From assembly GCF_033100395.1 (NCBI RefSeq), contig NZ_JAWLVJ010000019.1:1-64000 (forward strand): 64,000 bases of DNA, read 5' to 3'. Under the pieces are notes generated by a model that was not told where the DNA came from, did no database searches, and saw only the letters and a list, made by a program, of their open reading frames with translations. A program made the translations under genes and the position numbers. Origin of the DNA: Terasakiella sp033100395. GTDB taxonomy: Bacteria; Pseudomonadota; Alphaproteobacteria; Rhodospirillales; Terasakiellaceae. Below are positions 25,036 to 33,897 of the stretch, in pieces; positions within the stretch are counted from its first letter, which is position 1; each line of letters begins with the position of its first letter.

Positions 25036-26877
25036 ATGGCGGCCAATGTTGGGTATATTGACGTACTAACGTCTGATTTTGTGGCATCTCTTTCAAATCG
25101 TGTGACAGATGAACCAACGGATCTCTGGGTTTTTGGAGGGGCTGTTGCGGACTACAATATGTTAAAAAGTCAGGAAACTGACTTGATAAACATATGTATT
25201 CCGGGAGATTTGCTGAATAAATATTCAGATAAGATTGAAGATAATTTGCTGAATCTCGATGCCCAGCTGGGTTTGAATGATCAGGAATTTGATATCTGGC
25301 AAGCCAGTTTGAGTGCTGAGCGTAGTCCACTGGTTGGTAACTTACAGCTTAATGTGGCACGTTTTCTGGTGCTTCAAAAAGTTATTGATCCTGCACGCCG
25401 GCAAGTCTTCTTATTTGAAAATAAGGAAGTCGCGCAGGATTTCTATCTGGTTTGTCGAGCAAATAAAATCGCGATCAATTGTCGTTTTCAGATGAGTTCG
25501 ACCCCACCTTCACCTCGCTTTACGAAAATGTTGCGTGCGCGTGTCTCAGCGTTAAAGCAAGTTCTGCAACAGAAATACCTTTCTTATCGTGTCAGAAAGC
25601 AACGCCCGCGTGCTGTGTGGCGTGATTTGAAAGAATGTGATGTTTTGCTTGTGGATTGGGTTGGTGAAAATAGTTTCAGTTTGGATCGACCAACAGAACG
25701 TTGTGGAAACTTGGAACGTATGGTGAGCTTATTGACTCAACGCGGTCTGAAAGTTGGTTTCCTTGCGCAGCCGTTGTGCTGGACACAAGATATTGGGAAA
25801 ATTACAGAGAATCTGGTTCATGCGTTTGAGCCTGTTGTTTCTATTAATGAATGTCGATCTCTATTGTCGATTGTACACGCCTGTTTCTCCTCCTGGCGCA
25901 TGAAGAAACTGTTGGGGCGGAAAATTAATATTCTTGGTTTTGATGTTTCGCGGTTCTTACATAATGAATTATGCAGGGACCTGGAAAAACCGCAGACCAG
26001 CATAGCCGCTTCTTATAAAGCCGTTGCACAGAACCTCGCTGCAAAAAATATCAATCCAAAAGCTATCATATACACATTTGAAAATCAGGGGTGGGAACGT
26101 GCGTTGGTGAGCGGGATACACAAATCCCTTCCGTCCACGAAGGCAATCGCATATCAGCATGCTCCTTTTGCCAGGCGCTATATTGGTTTTTTCTCTTCCC
26201 AAAAAGCTTTGAATGGTGGCAGTTTTCCAGATCAAATTTTGTTAATGGGTGAGATCTACAAGCAGTGGTTTTTAGAAAAAAGAGTACCTGATGGCAAACT
26301 GAACGTGGTTGGAAGTTTGCGATTTGAATCTTTATTAAATCAGGCATCGCTTGAAAGAGATGCTGGAAAGAATGTGATTTTATGTTGCGCACCAATTGAT
26401 GTTGAAGAATCGTTATCTTTAGTGACAAAGGTGGCCAATGCTGTAAAAAGTATTGAAGGGATAAAATTAATTGTAAACCATCACCCTGTAGTCGGGCAGC
26501 ATTACATTGATAACTTATCAGAGGCGTTGGCAGGTATTTTTGGCCGCCAATCTGATATGATTGAATTAAGTTCTGATAAGGCAGTTTCGCTTTTTCAGCG
26601 AGCAGACTTGATGGTCTATAGTACGACGGGTGTTGCAATTGAAGCTGTTATCAAGGGGATGCCTTGTGTTTGTGTTGAATCGGGTATGCATATTTCATTT
26701 GACAAGTTGCCAGATCAAATTCGCCATTCAGTATTGGAAAGTGAAGAACTTGTTACCTTCATTCAGGAGCATATGGCACAATCATCCCAAAATTTTGTAG
26801 TAGATAAAACAGTTGGTGGTTTGCTCGCACCTGTGTTGGAAGATGGGATAATTGAAAGTGTTGAAGCAAGACGATAA
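25036..26877 (+). CDS. Putative surface-carbohydrate transferase (GT-B-like, TIGR04326 type)
   Basis: A 613-residue protein with no transmembrane segment. The C-terminal third has features of GT-B and poly-glycerol-phosphate-type transferases: AYQHAPF near 374, NHHPVVGQHY near 477 and YSTTGVAIEAVIKGMPC near 530. From memory it resembles the TIGR04326 family of surface carbohydrate biosynthesis proteins. The N-terminal 190 residues are unlike anything I recognise. As the last gene of the cytidylyltransferase/radical SAM group, it may transfer the activated product to the glycan. Its start lies four bases after the SPASM gene. Confidence 0.6.
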   Translation: MAANVGYIDVLTSDFVASLSNRVTDEPTDLWVFGGAVADYNMLKSQETDLINICIPGDLLNKYSDKIEDNLLNLDAQLGLNDQEFDIWQASLSAERSPLVGNLQLNVARFLVLQKVIDPARRQVFLFENKEVAQDFYLVCRANKIAINCRFQMSSTPPSPRFTKMLRARVSALKQVLQQKYLSYRVRKQRPRAVWRDLKECDVLLVDWVGENSFSLDRPTERCGNLERMVSLLTQRGLKVGFLAQPLCWTQDIGKITENLVHAFEPVVSINECRSLLSIVHACFSSWRMKKLLGRKINILGFDVSRFLHNELCRDLEKPQTSIAASYKAVAQNLAAKNINPKAIIYTFENQGWERALVSGIHKSLPSTKAIAYQHAPFARRYIGFFSSQKALNGGSFPDQILLMGEIYKQWFLEKRVPDGKLNVVGSLRFESLLNQASLERDAGKNVILCCAPIDVEESLSLVTKVANAVKSIEGIKLIVNHHPVVGQHYIDNLSEALAGIFGRQSDMIELSSDKAVSLFQRADLMVYSTTGVAIEAVIKGMPCVCVESGMHISFDKLPDQIRHSVLESEELVTFIQEHMAQSSQNFVVDKTVGGLLAPVLEDGIIESVEARR

Positions 26878-27790
26878 ATACTCTCTTTCTGTTATTATGA
26901 CGGTCTACAACGGAGAAGAATTTCTCAGCGAAACATTGGATGCGATCTTTGCCCAGACCTATAAGGATTTCGAACTTGTAGTTTGTAATAATGGGTCCAC
27001 GGACAGCACGCAGGCGATCCTGGACAGTTATGATGATGCACGCCTGAAAGTAATTCATCAAACCCTTGAAAAACCAACCTTTGGGGATGGTATTCGTCTG
27101 GCTTATGCCAATGCATCTGGTGAATTTATTGCGGTGAATGATGGGGATGACGTCCCGACACCGGACCGTTTGGAAAAGCAGGTGGCCGCGCTTCGGGCCG
27201 ATGAAAATCTGGCACTCGTCAGTGGATGGTTTGAAGAAATTGATGAAAATGGCAAGTTGGTGCAGACCTGTGAATTGCCGAAAAGTTTTGAGGGGCTGTT
27301 AGAGGCCTATCAGGGGAGCAATCCGCTGGCGCATTCCACATACATGTATCGCAAGTCCATTTCCGATAAAGTTGGCGGGTATGAGCCCAAATACCATTAC
27401 GGGTCGGATTTTGCGCTGGCGCTGGAAATGATCAAGGCAGGTTATAAGATCAAGGTCTTGCCCAAGGTTGTTTTGAAACTGCGTGTTCATAGCGGTCAGG
27501 CATCAAACGCACCGGAACTGGGGTTGATGCGGGCCTATGAAGCGCGCGAATTGTTTCGCGAAGCTGCAAACCTACCGGGTCTTTCCGGCGCCGCAAAAGC
27601 GATGGGTCGCAAGAATGTAGCCAAGCGCACCGTGCAATATGCGTTTGCCCTGCTTCATGAGAAAAAATGGGGCAAAGGGCTGGGGCAGGTTTTTTCTGCT
27701 ATTACCTATAGTCCGATCTATGGCACCATCTATTTTGGCTTTCGTCTGGCCTGTGCGTTAAGAATTGTGAAACATCCGGTATATTCCTAG
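26852..27790 (+). CDS. Family 2 glycosyltransferase
   Basis: A GT-A-fold glycosyltransferase of about 312 residues. SVIMTVYNGE lies near residue 13 and NNGSTDST near 46. The metal-binding acidic motif is NDGDDVP near 96, and a downstream YGSDFALALE-type acceptor loop lies near 184. The 5' end overlaps the previous gene. Possible starts are TTG at 26852 and GTG at 26858, none with a strong ribosome site. No membrane helices are evident, so it is probably a cytoplasmic transferase building the repeat unit. Codon use becomes more GC-rich within this gene than in the module before it. Confidence 0.88.
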   Translation: MKVLKQDDKYSLSVIMTVYNGEEFLSETLDAIFAQTYKDFELVVCNNGSTDSTQAILDSYDDARLKVIHQTLEKPTFGDGIRLAYANASGEFIAVNDGDDVPTPDRLEKQVAALRADENLALVSGWFEEIDENGKLVQTCELPKSFEGLLEAYQGSNPLAHSTYMYRKSISDKVGGYEPKYHYGSDFALALEMIKAGYKIKVLPKVVLKLRVHSGQASNAPELGLMRAYEARELFREAANLPGLSGAAKAMGRKNVAKRTVQYAFALLHEKKWGKGLGQVFSAITYSPIYGTIYFGFRLACALRIVKHPVYS

Positions 27791-27868
27791 TTTCTGAGGC
27801 TCAAACCCTTGACCCAAATGGCTGAAACCCTCATAAAGCTTCAAAGCTTTATTGTGTAGGAGCAGTTG

Positions 27869-28654
27869 ATGAAAGTTGTCATTCTTTGTGGGGGTCAGGG
27901 GACCCGAATTCGCGGTGTTGATGACAGTTTACCCAAACCCATGATCCCGGTTGGGAATTATCCCATCGTGTGGCACATCATGCGCACCTACGCGCATTTT
28001 GGACATAAGGATTTCACCTTGTGTCTGGGATATAAAGGCGATGCGATCAAGAATTTCTTCCTGAACTACCGCGCTATGGTGTCCGATTTCACCATTGATT
28101 TCTCTCAAGGGCGCGAACTCAGCTTTGATAACGCGCAGGAACCTATCGACTGGAAAGTCACTTGTGCAGAAACAGGCCCGGATACACTGACCGGATCACG
28201 TATCAAGAAGATTGAACGCTATATCGGCGATGATGATATGTTCATGCTGACCTATGGCGATGGTGTGTGCGACATTGATATCAACGAATTGGTTGAATTC
28301 CATAAATCCCACGGCAAAATCCTGACGGTTTCTGGTGTGCGTCCCCCGGGCCGCTTTGGCGAACTGGAACATAACGGTGAAGGCCAGATCACAGAATTTA
28401 ATGAAAAACCAAATGCATCCGGTGGCCGTATCTCCGGTGGTTATTTCGTTTGTAACCGCGAGATTTTCAAATATCTTGATGCATCGCGCGATGATGAAAC
28501 GTTTGAAACCGACCCGATGCGCAACCTTGCGCGTGACGGCGAAATGATGATGTATAGCCATGACGGTTTCTGGCAGTGCATGGACACATACCGTGACTAT
28601 GCGTTACTGAACAAGCTGTTGGAAAAAGGCGAAGCGCCCTGGATTAAGTGGTAA
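27869..28654 (+). CDS. rfbF: Glucose-1-phosphate cytidylyltransferase
   Basis: 261 residues. LCGGQGTRIRG near residue 6, then PKPMIPVG, match RfbF/DdhA, which makes CDP-glucose from CTP and glucose-1-phosphate. YGDGVCDID near 130 and the EKPNASGG segment near 182 also fit. The ATG at 27869 follows AGGAG by six bases. It is the first of five genes for a CDP-linked 6-deoxyhexose, followed by the CDP-glucose 4,6-dehydratase. It is highly conserved and the call is firm. Confidence 0.95.
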   Translation: MKVVILCGGQGTRIRGVDDSLPKPMIPVGNYPIVWHIMRTYAHFGHKDFTLCLGYKGDAIKNFFLNYRAMVSDFTIDFSQGRELSFDNAQEPIDWKVTCAETGPDTLTGSRIKKIERYIGDDDMFMLTYGDGVCDIDINELVEFHKSHGKILTVSGVRPPGRFGELEHNGEGQITEFNEKPNASGGRISGGYFVCNREIFKYLDASRDDETFETDPMRNLARDGEMMMYSHDGFWQCMDTYRDYALLNKLLEKGEAPWIKW

Positions 28655-28662
28655 GGCGACCC

Positions 28663-29724
28663 ATGGACTTTTCGATTTTTAAAGGCAAACGCGTTCTTGT
28701 CACAGGTTCGACCGGATTTAAAGGCAGCTGGTTGTGCACATGGTTGAACCAGCTGGGCGCTGATGTGGCGGGCTTTGCACTGCCGCCCAAAGATGATGCG
28801 CCGCTGTTTGATCAGCTGAAATTGCGTGAACGTATTGACCAGCATGACGGTGATATCCGTGATCTGGCAACTGTAAAGGCTGTGTTCGATAAGGTTCAGC
28901 CTGAAATCGTGATCCATCTTGCCGCACAAGCCCTGGTGCGTGACAGCTATGATGACCCGAAAACCACCTTTGATACCAACGTGGGTGGGGCGACGAACCT
29001 TTTGGAAGCCGTGAACGCTTGTGAAACCATTAAGGCACTGGTCTTTATCACGTCGGATAAATGTTACCGCAATAAAGAATGGATCTGGGGCTATCGGGAA
29101 AATGACGAACTGGGCGGTCATGACCCCTATTCAGGGTCCAAAGCAGCCGCTGAACTGGTTTTTGCCTCTTATCAAGATTCGTTTTTTGCCCATCGTGAAG
29201 GCTTTGCTGCTGCGACAACACGCGCAGGTAATGTCATTGGTGGCGGCGATTTCAGCGCCAACCGCATTGTGCCGGATTGCATCCGGTCCTTGCAGGCAGG
29301 TGAAGAGATTGTTCTGCGCAGCCCGAATGCGACCCGTCCGTGGCAGCATGTTCTGGAACCGCTATCCGGTTATCTGGTGATCGCGCGGGAACTGCTGTTG
29401 AATGCCGAAGCAACGCGCGGGGCCTGGAACTTCGGGCCGGAACCTGAAAATGTCCGTACCGTGGAAGAATTGACCCAGAAAGCCATTGATGTCTGGGGGG
29501 CAGGTGCTTTGCGTGTGGAAGCAGCGGACGCCAAATTCCACGAAGCCAACCTGTTGATGTTGAACATCGATAAAGCCAAGACCAAGGTTAACTGGCATCC
29601 GCAGTGGGATTTTGAAGAAGCGGTAGAAAAAACTGTTTCTTGGTACAAGCGCGTGGATGAAGGTGAAGACCCAATTGCGGTCACCGAAGAACAGCTGGCG
29701 ACTTATCTGGATGGTGCCAAGTGA
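28663..29724 (+). CDS. rfbG: CDP-glucose 4,6-dehydratase
   Basis: About 353 residues. TGSTGFKGSW near residue 14 is the characteristic NAD motif of RfbG/DdhB. ITSDKCYRN near 125 and the catalytic YSGSK near 152 follow. It converts CDP-glucose to CDP-4-keto-6-deoxyglucose. The ATG at 28663 is preferred over a GTG at 28648 because it follows AAGG and matches the family start. It lies nine bases after rfbF and overlaps the next gene in GTGA. The product feeds the short cupin epimerase and the two reductases that follow. Confidence 0.95.
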   Translation: MDFSIFKGKRVLVTGSTGFKGSWLCTWLNQLGADVAGFALPPKDDAPLFDQLKLRERIDQHDGDIRDLATVKAVFDKVQPEIVIHLAAQALVRDSYDDPKTTFDTNVGGATNLLEAVNACETIKALVFITSDKCYRNKEWIWGYRENDELGGHDPYSGSKAAAELVFASYQDSFFAHREGFAAATTRAGNVIGGGDFSANRIVPDCIRSLQAGEEIVLRSPNATRPWQHVLEPLSGYLVIARELLLNAEATRGAWNFGPEPENVRTVEELTQKAIDVWGAGALRVEAADAKFHEANLLMLNIDKAKTKVNWHPQWDFEEAVEKTVSWYKRVDEGEDPIAVTEEQLATYLDGAK

Positions 29725-30149
29725 TTGACGGTGTCGTCATAACGCCCTTAAAGCAAATCCATGATGAGCGCGGCGCAGTCTTTCACATGTTGCGCAAAGA
29801 CGCCGATCATTTTGCCGATTTTGGCGAGGTTTATTTCTCTATCACCAATCCCGGTGTGATCAAGGGCTGGAAGAAACATACCGAAATGGTCAGTTCTCTC
29901 GCCTGTGTTCAGGGCCGTATGAAGCTTGTCTTGATGGATGAGGTATCAGGGCAGATTGATGAGATCATTCTGGGGGCAGAAGCAGCGGATTATAAGCTGG
30001 TGACCATTCCCCCCGGTGTCTGGACCGCCTTTACCTGCATCAGTGATGAGCCTGCCATGCTGGCAAATTGTGCCTCTATCCTGCATCGTGCGGACGAAGC
30101 AGAAGGCCGGGGGCTGGATAACCCGCCACTGGCTTATGAGTGGGGCTGA
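29721..30149 (+). CDS. Short RmlC-like cupin, putative 3,5-epimerase
   Basis: A 142-residue cupin related to dTDP-4-dehydrorhamnose 3,5-epimerase (RmlC) but about 40 residues shorter. It has DERGAVFHM near residue 14, the His of GWKKHTEM near 51 and an end segment LAYEWG. It starts with GTG overlapping the stop of rfbG (GTGA). In this place it would epimerise CDP-4-keto-6-deoxyglucose at C3, C5 or both. The short length leaves open a single-site epimerase or a 3,4-ketoisomerase-like role. Confidence 0.75.
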   Translation: MIDGVVITPLKQIHDERGAVFHMLRKDADHFADFGEVYFSITNPGVIKGWKKHTEMVSSLACVQGRMKLVLMDEVSGQIDEIILGAEAADYKLVTIPPGVWTAFTCISDEPAMLANCASILHRADEAEGRGLDNPPLAYEWG

Positions 30150-30155
30150 TCGGTC

Positions 30156-31088
30156 ATGAGAAAAGTTATTATCTCCGGCGTTTCAAGCTTTGTTGGTATG
30201 CATCTCGCCAAAGCTTTTGTGGAAGCAGGTTGGGGTGTCACTGCGCTGACCACCAAACGGGTCAATCAATATGACGGCATCCGTGCAGAACGTCTGAATG
30301 TGTTAAAGCCGCTGGTGACCTTTGAAGTCTGTGATGTGACGGATGCACAGGCGGTCGCCACATTGGTGGAAGAAGTTAAGCCGCAACTGTGGATTCAGCA
30401 TGCGGGCTATGCCACCAATTATGCCTCGGCTGACTATGATCTGGCGCAATCTTTTGCCGTCAATGTTACACCGCTCAAGGCAATTTACGAAGCGCTGAAC
30501 AAGGTTGGTGCCTGCATGATCCTGACGGGATCCAGCATGGAATATGGCTCCAGTAACGAAGCCAATAAAGAGGATGACCCCTGCTGGCCGGAAACACCTT
30601 ATGGAGTTTCCAAGCTCGCGGAAACGGTGGAAGCCAAGCGTCTGGCTGCGCTTTATCGGGTGCGCACACGGGTGGCACGCCTTTATATCCCGGTGGGGAC
30701 AATGGATGCGCCAGGCAAGTTGATGGATCATGTCATCACACAGCTAAAAGCTAGGGAAACTGTTGATTTATCGCCTTGTTCTCAAAAGCGTGACTTCTTA
30801 AGTGTTGAAGATATTAGTTCTGCTTATTTAGGACTGGCGGAAGATATGGCCCGTTGTGAGTTTGATATCTTTAATATCTGTTCAGGTCAGGCGACTTTGT
30901 TAAAGCATCTTTTGACCAGTCTTTGTCTTTATGCCGACCAGCCAGAAGAGCTGTTGAATTTTGGTGCCTTCCCCATGCGCGCGGGCGAGCCGATGATTTC
31001 TTATGGTGATAATGAGAAGGCAAAATCCTTGCTGAATTGGAAGCCGGGCAATCTCAACAAAGTGCTGTTGGAATTGCTTGATGACTGA
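30156..31088 (+). CDS. NAD-dependent epimerase/reductase, likely CDP-4-keto-6-deoxyhexose reductase
   Basis: A 310-residue extended SDR. The first glycine motif is atypical (SGVSSFVGMHL, residues 5-15). GSSMEYGSS near 127 and the catalytic YGVSK near 148 follow. It lies six bases after the cupin epimerase and overlaps the next SDR. In CDP-6-deoxyhexose loci one such enzyme reduces the 4-keto group. The final sugar (6-deoxy-altrose, -gulose, abequose-type or other) cannot be told. There is no sign of the E1/E3 iron-sulfur pair needed for 3,6-dideoxyhexoses. Confidence 0.75.
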   Translation: MRKVIISGVSSFVGMHLAKAFVEAGWGVTALTTKRVNQYDGIRAERLNVLKPLVTFEVCDVTDAQAVATLVEEVKPQLWIQHAGYATNYASADYDLAQSFAVNVTPLKAIYEALNKVGACMILTGSSMEYGSSNEANKEDDPCWPETPYGVSKLAETVEAKRLAALYRVRTRVARLYIPVGTMDAPGKLMDHVITQLKARETVDLSPCSQKRDFLSVEDISSAYLGLAEDMARCEFDIFNICSGQATLLKHLLTSLCLYADQPEELLNFGAFPMRAGEPMISYGDNEKAKSLLNWKPGNLNKVLLELLDD

Positions 31089-31965
31089 CCAGCCTGCCAC
31101 AATCAATACCCTTGTAACCGGCGCCAGCGGCTTTATTGGGCGCGCGGTAACCAGACAGCTTGCGCCGGGAAGTTACATTGCGCTGGATCGTCATAACGTG
31201 GCTGAAAACGGTATCAATGCGGATTTAAGCCAGCCTGATTTACAGGTCGATCTGCCAGACACTATTAAAACCATCTATCATTTTGCCGGACAAATCTGGG
31301 GTGATGTGGCAACAGAATTGACCATGCTGGATAACGTGCTCGCTATGGCGAAGGCTTGCGGAGCTAAAAAGATCATCTATGCCTCTACCAGTGCGGTTTA
31401 TGGGCAGGAAGTGATGGATCGCCCGGTGGAAGAAACTGCGCCTGTTGCCCCCATGTCCCCTTACGCGGAAGGCAAACTGCAGTGTGAGGCCAAACTGGCG
31501 GAAATTTCCAAGGGCTTGGGGATGGATGTGGCTGTGATGCGTTATTTCAACCCTTATGGTCTTGGACAGTTTGAAAAAATGGCCGTGCCTAATATGATGT
31601 CCAAAGCGCGTGCCGGGGAGAAGCTGGAAATTTTTGGCGATGGGGAACAGGTGCGTGATTTTATCTTCATCGACGATTTGGCCGCTGTGACCCTTAAGGT
31701 TGCTGAAACCATCCAGGGGTTTGAGATTTATAACGTGGGATCGGGCGAGGCTGCGAGCATCAATCAGCTGGCACAAGAGATTGTGGCTGCCACGAAATCG
31801 ACCTCTCAGATCAATCACAGTGCCATCCCGGATGAGCGAAAAAATCTGGAAGTACATTATCGGGTTGCAAATATCGATAAAATTTCGTCACATACAGGCT
31901 GGACGCCGCAAACCTCTTTAAAAGAAGGAATTCGGCAAATCGTTGCAGCAAATGAGGCGGAATAA
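31081..31965 (+). CDS. NAD-dependent epimerase/dehydratase
   Basis: About 294 residues, an extended SDR. TGASGFIGRAV lies near residue 12, YASTSAVYG near 100 and the catalytic YAEGK near 132. The ATG at 31081 overlaps the end of the previous SDR gene. An in-frame stop (TAA) directly precedes the ATG of the asparagine-synthetase-like gene. It is probably the second reductase or epimerase of the CDP-sugar set. The specificity is unknown. Confidence 0.75.
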   Translation: MTDQPATINTLVTGASGFIGRAVTRQLAPGSYIALDRHNVAENGINADLSQPDLQVDLPDTIKTIYHFAGQIWGDVATELTMLDNVLAMAKACGAKKIIYASTSAVYGQEVMDRPVEETAPVAPMSPYAEGKLQCEAKLAEISKGLGMDVAVMRYFNPYGLGQFEKMAVPNMMSKARAGEKLEIFGDGEQVRDFIFIDDLAAVTLKVAETIQGFEIYNVGSGEAASINQLAQEIVAATKSTSQINHSAIPDERKNLEVHYRVANIDKISSHTGWTPQTSLKEGIRQIVAANEAE

Positions 31966-33894
31966 ATGGGTGGTCTTGTTGCCCTGATCAATGCCAAAGG
32001 CGAGATTAACGCACAAACTCTCGTCGATATGACCCAGACCATCGCGCACCGCGGGCCCGATGGGGAAGGGTTTGCGCAACTGAGCCCCCAACGCGCCGGT
32101 CCGTTTGATCGCGAAGAAATCTCTGAAGACAGTGACTATTGTGTGGGTCTTGGTCATCGCCGTTTATCTGTCATTGATGTTTCAGACGGTGGCCATCAGC
32201 CCATGTGTGACCCCAATGGTCGCTACTGGATCACCTACAACGGCGAGATTTATAACTTTCTGGAATTGCGAAGTGAATTAATCGAACTGGGCCATCGCTT
32301 TAAAACCCACAGCGATACGGAAGTCCTGCTGACCGCCTGGACAGAATGGGGCAAAAACTGTCTTGATCGTCTAAATGGCATGTTCGCCTTTGTGATCTAT
32401 GATCGCAAAACCAATGTGGTCACGGCTGTTCGGGATCGTTTTGGGGTGAAACCGCTTTACATGTGGCCCGGACCCAAGGGAATGTTGGCCTTTGCCTCTG
32501 AGATCAAGGCCTTTACGGTGCTGGACGGTTGGGGCCCTTATGTGGATGGGCAGGCCGCGTACGACTTTTTGGTCTGGGGGCTGAATGATCACAGCCGACG
32601 CACGATGTTTGCCAAGGTCGAACAGATTGCACCGGGCACACTGGCCGAGATCAAGATGGGTAAGCCACCACATCTGCAGAAATGGTATCAGGTTAAACCC
32701 AGTCGATTTACCCCCAAAGATTTCACTTTGGCGTGTGAACAGTTTCAGGACCTGTTTTTGAAATCCGTGCGTCTGCATCTGCGTGCTGATGTTCCCGTCG
32801 GTACGTCCCTGTCTGGCGGGTTGGATTCTTCGGCGATTACTTGTGCTACCCATGCCTTGCGCGAAGAAGGGGGTGCGGTATCGCGCCATGTGTTTTCAGC
32901 GCGTTCCAACCTCAACGCCTCGGATGATGGAGACTTGATAAAGGCGGTGGTTGCCAAAACAGATAGTGAGTCACATGAAATTCTGGCCGATGCGGACGGG
33001 TTTTTGTCCAATCTGGATAAAATGATCTGGCATTATGATGAACCATTCGGTTCTGCACAGGTTTTTGCGCAATGGAAAGCTTATGAAGCCGCAGGCAAAA
33101 GTGATGTGAAAGTTATGCTGGACGGCTATGGTGCGGATGAAACACTGCTGGGCAATAGCGCCATTTTGGGGCCGCATCTGGCAGGATTTATCAAACGGGG
33201 CCGCATAGAAGATTTTAAAAAAGAATGGGCCGTGCAGAAATCCATGTCGGGTCAGTCCAGTGAGGGATTGCGTGCCATGACCATGGACAATGTTTTGCCG
33301 GATTGGGCAGGTGGTGCCTTGCGCGGCCTGACCGGACGATCGCAAGCCACGCCCAACTGGGTGAATATCAAACAGCTGGATGTCAAACCCGGCGATCCCT
33401 TTGCCGCCCTTGGCGGGCGGGGCAAGGGGGTGATCATGACCTCCATCGCGCACTTATGTGCCTTAAGTCTGCCCATGCAGCTGAAATGGGCGGACCGTGC
33501 GGCCATGGCCCATGGTGTTGAAAATCGCGCACCGTTTTTGGATGCGGAACTGGTGGAATTTATCCTGGGCGCACCGATCAGCCACAAACTGCATCGCGGT
33601 GTCAGTAAACGTCTGCTACGCGACGGATTGTCTGATCTCTTGCCTGAAACAATCGTCAATCAGCGTGATAAAAAAGGGTTTGGGGCGGCAGAAGCATTTT
33701 GGGCAACCAAAGAAAAGCCCAATGATTTTTATAAATTTGTTGAAAAATCCGTGGGTGTTTCAAACGGTCTGTTAAAACCACAGGCCTTGAAAGTTGCACG
33801 TAATATCGCCAGTGGGTCTGATCCGTTTCACAACCGATTCATTCGGATGATGACGTTTGGTCTCTGGATGGAACGCTTTGGGGTAAAAGGATAA
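31966..33894 (+). CDS. Asparagine-synthetase-like amidotransferase lacking the N-terminal Cys nucleophile
   Basis: A 642-residue AsnB-type protein with an N-terminal Ntn glutaminase-like domain (about 1-200) and a C-terminal ATP-pyrophosphatase synthetase domain (SGGLDSSA near 284). The codon after ATG is GGT, so the protein starts MGGLVALIN rather than MCG, and the catalytic Cys is missing. The ATG directly follows the in-frame stop of the previous gene, so no upstream Cys is possible. Other glutaminase motifs (RRLSVID, YNGEIYN, SDTEVLL) are kept. The synthetase loop DGYGADETLLG also differs from the usual GADELFGG. It may use free ammonia or serve another ATP-dependent acyl transfer. Confidence 0.85.
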   Translation: MGGLVALINAKGEINAQTLVDMTQTIAHRGPDGEGFAQLSPQRAGPFDREEISEDSDYCVGLGHRRLSVIDVSDGGHQPMCDPNGRYWITYNGEIYNFLELRSELIELGHRFKTHSDTEVLLTAWTEWGKNCLDRLNGMFAFVIYDRKTNVVTAVRDRFGVKPLYMWPGPKGMLAFASEIKAFTVLDGWGPYVDGQAAYDFLVWGLNDHSRRTMFAKVEQIAPGTLAEIKMGKPPHLQKWYQVKPSRFTPKDFTLACEQFQDLFLKSVRLHLRADVPVGTSLSGGLDSSAITCATHALREEGGAVSRHVFSARSNLNASDDGDLIKAVVAKTDSESHEILADADGFLSNLDKMIWHYDEPFGSAQVFAQWKAYEAAGKSDVKVMLDGYGADETLLGNSAILGPHLAGFIKRGRIEDFKKEWAVQKSMSGQSSEGLRAMTMDNVLPDWAGGALRGLTGRSQATPNWVNIKQLDVKPGDPFAALGGRGKGVIMTSIAHLCALSLPMQLKWADRAAMAHGVENRAPFLDAELVEFILGAPISHKLHRGVSKRLLRDGLSDLLPETIVNQRDKKGFGAAEAFWATKEKPNDFYKFVEKSVGVSNGLLKPQALKVARNIASGSDPFHNRFIRMMTFGLWMERFGVKG

Positions 33895-33897
33895 GTG

